The notes under the pieces are model-generated. The model was not told the DNA's origin and searched no databases. It was given only the letters and a program-made list of their open reading frames with translations. Below are positions 1 through 10,793 of a DNA stretch of 64,000 bases, in pieces; within the stretch, counting starts at the first letter, position 1, and each line of letters starts with the position of its first letter. The stretch covers positions 37,422,777-37,486,776 of the forward strand of contig NC_064764.1 of assembly GCF_011397635.1 (NCBI RefSeq). Direction: 5' to 3'. Source of the DNA: Epinephelus fuscoguttatus (Eukaryota; Chordata; Actinopteri; Perciformes; Serranidae). Position numbers and translations under genes: made by a program.

Positions 1-645
1 TCAGCGTGTATCTTTCAGTGGTTTATATATTACTCTCTAAGCAGTGCAGAATTTTTCCTGTTGGCAGTCATGGCTTATGACAGGTATGTTTCTATATGTA
101 AACCTCTGCAATATCCAATTATCATGAGAAAAAAAACTGTCAGTATTTTCCTTGTTTTAGCTTGGGTTCTGCCTCTTTGTCAGAGTTCAGTGGGAGCTGT
201 ACTGAGTGCTTACAAAAAACTCTGTAACTATACTTTCAAAGGAATAATTTGTAACAGCACAGTTTCCAAACTTCATTGTGTAAGGTCAAGAATTCTGAAT
301 ATATATGGCTTGGTTGTTTTTGTAGGTGTTGTACCTCTCCCTGTACTCTTCATACTTTTTACATACATCAGGATATTTATAATATCCTATCGAAGTAGTA
401 CAGAAGTCAGGAGAAAAGCTGCACAGACCTGTTTACCCCACCTGCTGGTTCTAATCAACTTTTCTTGTTTGAGTACATATGATGTACTTCTAGCTCGACT
501 GGAAACTGATTTTTCCAAAACTGTGCGTTTAATAATGTCTTTACAAGTGATTTTGTATCACCCTCTCTTTAATCCAATCATATATGGACTGAAAATGAAG
601 GAAATTTATAAACACCTGAGGAGGCTGTTCTGTAAAATAGTCTAA
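1..645 (+). CDS. Odorant receptor OR-1, 3' part (cut by left window edge)
   Basis: Olfactory GPCR, C-terminal 214 residues. The frame is open from base 1 and enters just before the TM3 cysteine (SAC), equivalent to about residue 93 of the complete 306-308-residue paralogues further right. Visible hallmarks: MAYDRYVSICKPLQY at the TM3 end, several cysteines in extracellular loop 2, ISYRSS at the TM5 end, RRKAAQTCLPHLLVL leading into TM6, PLFNPIIYGLKMKE in TM7, then a short basic tail and a TAA stop. No internal stop or frameshift. Its sequence is closer to the ORs at 53228 and 58657 than to the central array. The role is known of the family: an odorant receptor in the cilia membrane of olfactory neurons, coupled to a G protein. 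Whether the missing 5' part is intact cannot be seen. The TTG at 61 is not a start; it lies inside the gene. Confidence 0.95.
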   Translation, partial: SACIFQWFIYYSLSSAEFFLLAVMAYDRYVSICKPLQYPIIMRKKTVSIFLVLAWVLPLCQSSVGAVLSAYKKLCNYTFKGIICNSTVSKLHCVRSRILNIYGLVVFVGVVPLPVLFILFTYIRIFIISYRSSTEVRRKAAQTCLPHLLVLINFSCLSTYDVLLARLETDFSKTVRLIMSLQVILYHPLFNPIIYGLKMKEIYKHLRRLFCKIV

Positions 646-2710
646 TCATTAACAGTGATTACTGTTGTGCAGACATTGTTTTGTGTACTAATAATGCAGA
701 GATAAGAAGTGTGATTTCTGTGATTTTATGTGAGGATTTGTTTCTGCACCACTAATTTACAGTTGATAACACCTTAAGTTTCAACAATTTAACAACTAAT
801 GACTAAGCAATTGGATGACAATTTTCCAAAAACCATGAAGAGTTCAGCACTCCAACTACAACACATAAAGAACTTTATTGTGAGACAGTTACCTTGGTCG
901 TGGCCATCATCATCACCAAAACAACAGAACATTTGAAGTCAACTGTGAATTCTCCGGTTTGTTTTTCATTAACTGCAGAAAGCTCCCAGCCCATCTGCAG
1001 ATCTGTGGATGTGTGGGTTCTGGCAGCACACAGGGAAGCCAAACACCATTCCTCTGCACGCACTGCGATGACACACAGCTGGTTAAATATTAAAGTTTCC
1101 TTTTATATTCACTGTCTTCTGTCTCAATCACTTTTACACTGTGATCTGTGCTTTAAAATCTATCTTGATCTTTTCAACCTGTTTATACCGCTGAGTGAGT
1201 TTGACATCTTGGTTCTCTCCCTCAAACACATATTGTAGGCCCCTTTGTCTGCTTCTCTCTGAAACAGCTTTTTCATTTTTCAAAAATTTGATATTATTTC
1301 TTCACAGACTGCAGTGACTTACAGTGTAGGCTCCATACTAGCTCCGACAGCTTGACAAACGAACACAAAGGGAGCAGGGCCTAGCAAAGGGTGAAAGATT
1401 CCCATAACTCCAAAGTATGAACTACAAAGAACCACCGTGTGAAATACAAAGAAATTTGATTTGCATGATCATTACGGTAAATGGACATATCTGCTAGGGG
1501 TTTCAGCCATCAATTCCTGACTCAATAGCTGAGAAATTCACACACACATTTGTCACAACTTGCCCGAATTACTTGTCCTCGGCTTCCACAGGCTTCAATA
1601 CCTCCAGAACAAAATCCTAGCAGCATAGCAGCAAAACACTCTAGCATCTTTACTGGCTTTCAATCATGTTCTATGTAACATTTAAGGACCCTATCAAACT
1701 TACCTTGTCTGGTCCAGACTTTCACACATTTCAGTTTGATCTGAATCAGACCTCCCCCGTTGAAAACAGGATCTGGATCAAACTGAACTATGGTCTGGCT
1801 CATTTCAAGTGTGAAAATGTTTTACTGAGTGGTTCAAACTTTCGGACCAATTAGTGGAAGTTCTGCCAGGCTGTCTTCAGATTCGGAAAAGGAAAAAAAA
1901 TGCAACAAAATAGTGCCCGATCGATATGGGCTTTGACAGCTAAATTACACAAATTCTAGAGTGGAGAAATTCACTGATTATCCATCAGCAGCTGATTTGG
2001 TGAATATTCTAATGGAAATTAAAAGAGAACTTTTCTAGGTGGATTGCTCACAGATTTTGCTCCAATATGACTTTGCACAGATACACAGAGGGCTGATTTG
2101 TTCAACAAATAACTTTATTAATGTTAAGGAGAGACAGTGGAGTTGACTTAATTGATATTGATATTGTTAGTGACATAAACAAGGAAGGACAAGCAGTCAG
2201 TAGGATCTATTTAGACAGGGTAGTTTAATGTTGAGTGTGTGTATGGTTTTAGCTCTGCAACAAGAAAACAAACGTATTAACAGTAAATCAAGACCGAAAA
2301 ATATTATGCAATGATAAGGTAAACTAAAGTATTAAGGAAATGAATTTACAACACATCATAGCTACTGTGCAGAAGAATGAACAAAGGGAGGTGGTTCCTT
2401 TCCAAGCAGGAGTGTTTGATTCAGCCTCCTGACGGTCAGAAGATCTCAGGTGACCTCTTTCTGGCAACTTTTAATTAAAGAATGTTAAACATTTTAAGTC
2501 ACTGTCAATCAATTCTAGAATAAACAAATACCTAGATTTGTTAGATCACTGGCTTATCTTTGCTTTGCAGGTTTTGTACACAACTACATCACCATCTTTG
2601 AAGAGGTATGGTGTGTGTTAAATTACATACTTCCGTTAGTATATATATATTTCTATGTAGTATACTGTGTGCACAATGCACTCATTGACGTAGTGCACAA
2701 ATTTCGACAG
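646..2710. other. Intergenic, no gene recognised
   Basis: The first 200 bases resemble the 3' flank of the ORs at 49681 and 53228 (shared CTGTTGTGCAG and AATAATGCAGAGAT words). The rest is AT-rich, with open frames of about 60-115 codons that have no recognisable domain. Confidence 0.4.
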
Positions 2711-3072
2711 GGTAGTGTTGTCTCAAACCAAACACGGTCGTTGTGCACTCACCGGAAATGACGACCGCAAATAAGCTAGTTAGCAAACTAGCATTAGCGT
2801 ATAGTGCAAAAACACATGTATTTGTACAATGCAGCGACGTTCACAGTCGCACAGTCCTCAGCCGCTCTTTCCAGTTTGAAAAGTGGTCCCTCCCCTTCAT
2901 TGAGAGCGAGAAGTGTCAATAGTTCCACACTCAGCTTTTTGACCGTTTTGAGTGCACCATCCAGGCACTCATAGTGCACTGCATTTTTCCATACTTATCA
3001 GTGTGAACACACTTATGCACTAAAAATAGTAAGTGTAAGTACAGAAGTACGCGATTTGAGACAGCAGTAGTG
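2711..3072. mobile_element. Possible non-autonomous DNA transposon (MITE)
   Basis: The ends form an imperfect inverted repeat: GTAGTGTTGTCTCAAACC at the left, and the complement of GATTTGAGACAGCAGTAG at the right. The core TGTCTCAAA is exact. The interior has no coding potential. The family is not assigned and the boundaries are approximate. Confidence 0.35.
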
Positions 3073-4410
3073 TAACACCTTCCTTCCTGTTCAATGACAC
3101 TTTTTAGCCATCTAGAGGTGATGGAGGAAATAACATTTTACTTAAGCTAAGCATATTTAAAATGTAGAGATAATTCTAACTGATCATATATTTCATGTAT
3201 AAAATTTGTCTGTGAAATACATGTAGTGGAATAATATGTACAATATTTCCATCTGAAATGTAAAGTGGCAGAAAATGGAAATACACATGTAAAGGTAAAA
3301 GTACCTCTAAATGGTACTAAAGTACAGTACTTAGATGCACTTAATGTACCTAGATACTTTCAATCGCTGCTCTATACGAAACCTGCAAGCTAGCTATGAG
3401 ATTCATGATAAATGTGTTCCTATACCGAACCAGTATTTTAATGGATTAAACTCCTTTTTTTCTTGCTAATTAAAACAAGCTATCTTTAGCAATATTTCAC
3501 TGTTAATGCATAACATTAATGGTGACAGACAGTACCTTGTGCTGCTGCCATGAAGAGATTAACAGCAGCAGTGTTGTTACACTGTAATACGATGTAGAAT
3601 ACTGTGACTGCATTCTGCTTGACACATTCAGGGGAACTTTCAACAGTGGAAAACGAACCTTTAAATCTTAACTTTTGTAAATGCAATGCTAACAGCGAGT
3701 CCTGGAAAAAAAGAAACAATCTGGTGTGAATACATGGTCACACATTAGCTTCCACTCACAGACTAGGTAAAGACGTTAAGTGGTTAGCTAGTTAGCTAGT
3801 TAGCTAATGTAGCAAACAAGCATGATAAGCTTATTGTCACAAAAAGTAAGGGATGGGGGTATTGTTGACTTTCTTTCCAGCATTACGTCTCACAAACTAG
3901 GTAAAAACATAGCACTCAACACACTTAAACCACCACCTCACTGTCGTCTGCTGAGCTGCGGAAAGATGCTCTAATGGTCACCTTTCAATCTGCTACATGA
4001 CTATACACGAAACTATTACCACGCTAGCTAACATTGCCTCTCTAAAATAGTAAACAGATCTGATAACCATGTGTGACATGACGGTTGTCAGGGAAAGGGG
4101 TTGATATTATATTGTTAAATTGAAAAGGGAAAATGATGGGGTCACTGTTTATTAACTTCCAGTATAAATTTCAAAAACTAGTTAGCAACTTACCCTGAGG
4201 AGATCGTTAAACTCTGCACGCACCGCCTGATCAGCTGTGAAGCACTTTGCCATATGTGTTGCAAGTCAATGCTGTGAGCGCTGTAAACATTGGAGTCTGA
4301 GCATGCTCTGCTGGATATACTATGTAATGACACCATTTCTAAATCACCCCAGGCATCGTTTTCTGCTCTTTATTTTCTTTAAAAAACATTTTCACGTTGC
4401 AACATATTGG
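3073..4410. other. Intergenic, no gene recognised
   Basis: AT-rich sequence with repeated TTAGCTAG words around 3784-3812. Short open frames only; nothing that I can assign. Confidence 0.4.
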
Positions 4411-4660
4411 TGGTTTTAGGTTCAGGTTTTAATTACACCAAACACAATACCAATAGCTACCACACTGAGAGCATGCGACTATCACGAGCATGCTGATTGC
4501 GATTTGCGCCCTAGCATGCAGATGTGCTAACCATGATTAGCATCACAACTTTTACAAACTACATCAAATTGGTACAGTATTTAAAATCCAAACACACCTA
4601 GGATTACTCCCTGCTAAATGGAATTATGGACATTAGCAAACGTTAGCTGCTTCTGCTTTA
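4411..4660. repeat. Diverged direct repeat, copy A
   Basis: Begins TGGTTTTAGG. It runs through a segment with CACAATACCAATAGCTACC and CGCCCTAGCATG, and ends near GTTAGCTGCTTCTGC. The same order of words recurs at 6261-6535 with substitutions and small indels. Confidence 0.6.
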
Positions 4661-5232
4661 AAGGGGAACTAATGTTTTTTTCAACCTGGGCCCTATTTTC
4701 CAACCTACTTTTGTCTAAATGAGTGATAGGATGTTCAATATTTGACATTTCTCCAGTACGAAGCTAGGGCTGACCTGCCCTCAGCCCGTGAGCACGCGCC
4801 ATATTAAATAATGGCACTCAGACAGCAAACAACAAACAACGTCAAAATACGTCCACTAAAAGTGCTTTTTTTTTTAACACAGATAGGCTTGGATTGTTAG
4901 TATAATTATCCGACAACATAACGAAAAGGAGAAATGAACGTCTGCGTTTACCTTTAGCTGGATTCGGACATGTTCCTCCACCTGTTGCAATTTTAGTATA
5001 TATGCTACCAAAGTAACACTGCTCCCTCTCTCCTCGTCTGCTCTTCAATTTCAATGAGCTCTGCATCTGTGTACGTCCGTGTACTCCGTGTTCAAATAAA
5101 TATGGTCCATCCAGATCCAGTTGGTCAAAATCGGGTAAAAATACTTAATGAAAGCTTATCTCAGGGAATATCAGCTTTTACCTAACAGTTTGACAAGACC
5201 GTATGTCAATTTTAGCCAACAGAATCCTTGTT

Positions 5233-5380
5233 AACAGAGTGCTGGTGGTTTAGTGGATAGAGCAGGCGCCTTTTATATAAGGCTTTAGCCGCAGTGGTCC
5301 AGGATCGACTCTGTCCTGTGGACGCTTAACTGTCCTGTCAATTAAAGGCTAAAATGCCCCCCCCCCCCCCCCATTAAAAA
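5233..5380 (+). mobile_element. tRNA-derived SINE
   Basis: The head carries a tRNA-like A box (TGGTTTAGTGGATAGAGC) and B box (GATCGACTC). A short body ends in AATTAAAGGCTAAAATG and a run of about 16 C. AGAATCCTTG before it and AGAATCTTTG after it look like a slightly diverged target-site duplication. It is the same SINE class as at 51031 and 62805. Confidence 0.7.
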
Positions 5381-6260
5381 AGAATCTTTGCTAATTTCTG
5401 CAGCTAGTTTAAACACATATAGATGGTTGATAACTTATTTGAAATTTGAATGCTTTATAAACTATCATACCCAAGGCTTGAGAGCCCTGGTATACAGATA
5501 TTTTTGTTAATTTTTATTATTTTTGTAATATTTTTGTACATATTTAGGGCCCTTGTCCAAATGCTAATAGAGTTTTAGGTCACTAAACTGAGAATTTTCA
5601 AAACACCTTCTGAGGTGCAGATATATCAAAACTCCCGTTACCATTTATCTGTGTGGACGTGTAAAACGGAGTGTTTGGGAAACAATGATGTAGTATTCCC
5701 AAGTCGCACATGCCTATTGATGCTTTATGCAACGAGCAAATGCTGGAAACAATGTTGGCGGACTACCTTTTTGCTAATGTTTTGTTGGCAACTGCTTGGT
5801 CTAGTGACTACCTTACAATGTCCACATAACTCACCCTCTTTCTTAATGATACTGTGTATGTTTTAGCTCTCACAGTATGGTTCATGGCATGGTAATGGCA
5901 TGCATATGTTAATAAATGCCTGTCATGAAAAGCAACACCTTGTGTCCATTTTTTTTTTTTTTTACCTTGACGGGAACTATAAAACACACACATGCAAAGC
6001 TAGTTTGTAGTCTCTGAGATGTTACCTGAGGTATGGAAGAAGAGATGGAGGACAGACGAGGAATGTTGCAGTTAGCTGGACCCTGCAGCAGTCCAACACT
6101 GTGATCTAGCTGGTGTCAGCAGTTAAAGTTGTAGCAGGCCGGAGACATCTACTCCTCACAGGGTCCAAGGAGAGGTACAATGTCTTCTCTGTCTAGTGAG
6201 TAAAATGTCTCCTCTGTCATTTTAATCAACCAAAAGCACGTAAACTTTACCATACAGACG

Positions 6261-6535
6261 TGGTTTTAGCTTCAGGTTTTAATCACACCAAACACAATAC
6301 CAATAGCTACCACACTGGAAGCTTTACAACTGTCCCTAGCATGCTAATTGCTATTAGCGCCCTAGCATGTTAGCATAATCGCAATTAGCATCACAACTTT
6401 TAAACTATATCAAATTGGTACAATGCAAACACACCTACTGTCAATTACTCTCTGTTACCCGAAATTATGGACATTAATTCTCCGCTAACACCAACTGTTT
6501 TAACATAATTTAGCTAATGTTAGCTGCTTCTGCTA
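6261..6535. repeat. Diverged direct repeat, copy B
   Basis: Second copy of the segment at 4411-4660, in the same orientation about 1.85 kb away. Substitutions and indels are scattered throughout. No terminal motifs identify a transposon family. Confidence 0.6.
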
Positions 6536-8989
6536 TAACTAAAGTTAGCGTGTAGCTAATCCAGTGGTGTTAGCTAACGTTACAACTTGTCTAAAACTTG
6601 GATTAAAAGACAGTAAAAGAGAAACCTACCTGTTTAAAGTAGAGATTAATTCCTGGGGGACTAAAAAACCCTCAACTGATCCCCCAACAAGAAGCTGCAG
6701 AGACTTCTGCCGTTAGTAAAACCAGTTTAAACTAGTTCTGTCCAGTTCTTTCAGTGCAGGGCCAGCATGAATGTTTGATTTGTCAGTTTTTGTCAACTCA
6801 GTTTATTACTAAGAATTGACATTTTAGTTAATGTTAAAAACATCAGTTAACAAATATGCCTATCAGATAAACAAATATGGCTATGAAATTATAATAATAA
6901 CATATTTAACTGCATAGCATTGATTTAAACAAGGTCACAATGTGCTTCACAATGTGCATGAAAACATGAAATGTTATGAGCTAAGAAAAATAGTGTGCAC
7001 AGAGGCAAAACAGAACAAAAGGAAATTAAGAGGGAAAGCTTACCTATAGATTATGTTTTAAGCAAAGATTTAGTAACGAGTAATGTGCTGGCCAGCCTAA
7101 TCTCCTCAGACAGAGAATTACAGAGCCTCTGGGCCTTGATGGCAAAACCCCGGTCACCCTTGGTTACCAGCCTTGACCAAGGGACAACTAGTGAGGGCAG
7201 GCTTGAGGATCTCAGGTCATGACTTGGATTGTAGGTAATCAGAAGCTCAGCTATATAACTGGGAGCTAAACCACGTTTAGTCTTTTACACATACGCCGAT
7301 GACGTCAGCACGCTGGCTGACTCTGTCGTCTGTGGACATTCCCATAGGAAAGTTGTAATAGAACTAGCACTGGCTCCCAGCGGCAGTGATGTGATTGGAT
7401 CCAAATCTGTGTACTTCCTCAACCAATGGCTGATTAGCTTTGCCTGACACCTGCCTGCACAGAAATTGCTGTTCCCCAAATTGTTGTCCGTAGTACAACA
7501 GAAAAGGAAGTGTTCAGTGCATCGCAAGAAGAGATTAAAATGGATATGATTTCATTTGATTCAGCTATATTGCAGAGCTGCAACGTCTCTGTTACATGTA
7601 ACACACATGCCGCACCTACAGCAACGCCATCACTTGGTCTGGATATCCCCGCCCATTTCTATTACAAAACGAAAGACGAATGTCCCCAGACTCCCATTCC
7701 GAAGTAAGGGAGGCTGGTCACGCAAGACTAAATCACGTTGAGCACTGTAAAATGTCCGGTAGAATAGGCCCAAGTCTACAAAAACCAGTTAGGCCAAGAT
7801 TTGACAACCATGAACTGGCCAGTTTGAGGTTGTTGTTACCATAAATATATATAATCACAGATGACTCATTACTGTGGCTACTGTGCGTCAACATCGCAGC
7901 CATCTTGGGGAGGTCACTGCCGGCTGGCTAGTACTGTTGTGTATGGAGATAAGTCTTCAGCAAACTCGGCGTGCTCACTCAAAAGTCTCAAAGTGTAATT
8001 GGGTTCCGGTCCAAAAAATTACAGCAAAGCAGAAAAACCCGACAGCGCTCACTAATAAGTAATACTTTTTAATATAGTGGATTGAATAGCAGCAGTCGAA
8101 CAAACGTGTTTCAGCTCATAGCTGTCCTCAGCGTTAGGAAATGGCCACTTTAGAATGAAAATACAAACAGTACTTACTGACCCTCATGCCGACAAGAAGT
8201 CCAGTATAGTTTTTAATCCACAAAACTTGTTTAAGTCTAATTGCTGTAGGGAAAAAACTGTTTTACAGCTGAGTGGTCCTTGTTTTGATACTCCTGTAAT
8301 TTTTCCCAGACTGAATTTAAATTAAAACACAGATACATATTAAGTTTTGTTAGTATTAACTGATTTAAGCTTACATTTTAAATGTTTAAATGTTATTGAC
8401 TCCAACCTTCTACTCACAAAGCTGTCCAACAGTTTAAAAGGGATGGCAGTCAAACACTTCCTTTTTTATGTTTTGTGCTCTTTGCTATGTAATAAAAACA
8501 AATTAAGTCTATTATGTCTAGGTTTACATCTATCTTAAACAATTTAATGTTGTCTGTATCATTCTTTGTTTTACATTCTTTTCTTTTTTAATGTTGTCAA
8601 ATTGAAAATATATCCCTCTGTACAATGTCCTGTTAGACTGAAAATATGATCAATAAAAATTAAGAAAAATAAATAAATGTTTTGCTCTTGCTGATTTCAT
8701 CAATGATGTCATGGGTTAAACCATGAATGTGGGGGATTGTACTAAGCTCAGCATGCTTTGTATGTAGTATTTGTTTGGTCTGTGGTGTTTATAGATTTGT
8801 GTGAGCAGGAATATTTCAGTCTTGTTTGTGCTTTTTGTTATTGCTGATGAAAGAACCCCTCTGTCACCTGCCTGTCTTTAGCTGGGAGAGACTGAGACGC
8901 CTTGGATGAAATGTGGTTCTTTCTAGACTGATTGATCAGGGAAGTGAAGGGCTGATATAAGGAGTTGGTCTTGGTCTGCAGGAACAAGG
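6536..8989. other. Intergenic, probably old repeats, no gene recognised
   Basis: Holds short open frames without recognisable domains. About 7000-7270 has the look of a dispersed fish repeat (phrases such as CAGAGCCTCTGGGCCTTGATGG). About 8580-8690 is A-rich and ends in AATAAAAATT, resembling a retroelement or transcript 3' end. Confidence 0.3.
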
Positions 8990-8996
8990 ATGTCAA
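8990..8996 (+). other. Possible first coding exon end (weak)
   Basis: ATGTCAA directly followed by a strong donor-like GTAAGT. It is in phase with the exon-like segments at 9278 and 10738. Not recognised as any known gene; could be chance. Confidence 0.15.
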
Positions 8997-9277
8997 GTAA
9001 GTTTTACAAAGTTTTCTTTCTGTTTGTGTCCAAAAAAGAATTAAAAGCTCTGGGGGTTTAGCTGCTCAGTGACAACAACACCTGTTCATTTAATTAGTTT
9101 TAGTCTCATGTGAGCAGTAAAAATCCAAAATGTTTGCCTCTTATATAATACAATTTGTAATATTTTTTTTCAGAGGAGAAAAAACATTAAGTCAACAAGA
9201 TGCAGGCTTAGTGCTCACAGGCTAATTGTGATTTTGTGTTTTATTTGAAATTTTGTTTATGTTGCATCATTTTACAG

Positions 9278-9412
9278 ATCCGTCCACCCTGTGTCCCCTG
9301 AATCCAATACTACATTCTGCAGAAAAGGAGGCGGCACTTTCAGGAGCAGTTTTCAACAGCTGTCAGTACTTTCTCTGCACAGTGTTTATTTTTGTCTCCA
9401 GGAGTCTGCAAG
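9278..9412 (+). other. Possible internal exon (weak)
   Basis: A 135-base open segment between TTTTACAG and GTGAGT. It keeps the phase of ATGTCAA at 8990 and reads NPSTLCPLNPILHSAEKEAA and onward. It contains a hydrophobic stretch near its end. No domain is recognised. Transcript data would be needed to accept it. Confidence 0.2.
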
Positions 9413-10189
9413 GTGAGTTTAGATTTTTAACAAAATAAGAGGATTTACAAGATAAAAGTGCATTAAGTCATCTGTGGCTGCACAGCCTCACTGTCACTAT
9501 GACTGCACAGTGTTCCTCTTTTCAATAATGACTATTTTTTAGTTGGACTTTTTAAAGTGAAGAAGTGTGTATTTTTTCTGTGGCATTAATTTACTGTGGC
9601 CAGTTATGTTCACCAACTCCCTACAGTCACATCAACATATTTAATTAAAATATCTTATATGTTTATCCTTCAAATTTACTGTATTTTTCATACTTGAGCA
9701 CAGCAGAATGACTCTGTATTCATGAGCACATAAACAGGAATCAATATAAATATTTTTTTATCAAAGAGCTAAGCTGCTGACTTCTTTTTCCAGAGGCTTA
9801 GCTTGTGTATTTTGTGATCAGTAAATCACGGGGAGGTGCGTGTGGGTGGACTGGATGTTGTAAGAAAGGTCAGATCTTTCAGGGAACAGAGGAAGATTGA
9901 CTGTGCGTTCAAATACCCATACTACAATATTATTTACTGTGCCAAAAAAAGATTTAGGGTGCATTTCGCCAGAAGAGCATGCTGGCTTGCATACTGCAAA
10001 ATCGGCCTGTAACTAGTGGAACATCCTGGTATTTTTGGGTTACTGCATTTGACTATGAATTAGGACATGCTAAATCTTTTTATGGCGTGCTATATAGTAT
10101 GGTGGTATGGCTACTGGAATGTACAGTTAGTATGGTTCATCACATCGAGAAAAACATAAAACATGCTTTCGTAAGTGCTAATATCGTAG

Positions 10190-10340
10190 GCAACTGGACT
10201 TGCTTGCATTTCTTGAAGACGTTTTGCCTTTCATCCAAGAAGCTTCCTCAGCTCTAAATGACTGGGATGAAGTTGCAAGCTATAAACCCTGTGTGGATGG
10301 GAACCCTTGCAGAGTCATAGGGGTCAGGTGAGCGATTAGT
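10190..10340. repeat. Dispersed repeat fragment
   Basis: Contains TTGAAGACGTTTTGCC and ATCCAAGAAGCTTCCTCAG, wording that I associate with a multicopy fish repeat. The family is not assigned. Confidence 0.35.
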
Positions 10341-10737
10341 TTCAGTCGTTAAGGTCGCAATGTGAGTTGTTGACCCACCTGGCCACCATGTACCATGACC
10401 TGGATGACAGAGAATCTTCACCAACATAAAACTGCTTTATTCAGGGTTTTTACCATAGAGTGTTTATAAAGATGGATAGTGCATCTCCACTTCTGTTCAT
10501 ACACACAACTGATCAATTGCGAGCAGGACCATTGATCACAAGCACACCAACTGGCAGCTGTCAATCATGATGTAACACCCCTCTTTTTGACAGCACCTAA
10601 TAACTAATTTATATCAAACTTTGCAGTTCACAAACACACTCCTGCCGTCATCACCTTGTGAGTTTTGACTCTGTGTCTGAATCATTTTCACTGCTGCACA
10701 GACTAAGAAGAAATGATAATTTTCTATTTTCTTTCAG

Positions 10738-10793
10738 TGCATCTCCCACCAACGGAGTCTCAACCTAAAAACACCTGCGACACAGCTACAATG
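10738..10793 (+). other. Possible internal exon (weak)
   Basis: A 56-base open segment after a pyrimidine-rich TTTCTTTCAG acceptor and before GTGAGT. Joined to the two upstream candidates it gives an uninterrupted 66-codon frame. No continuation is seen before repeats begin at about 10810. Confidence 0.2.

Noticed and set aside
7285-7527. 80-codon minus-strand frame as a protein gene
   Set aside because: No recognisable domain or context; lies in probable repeat sequence.
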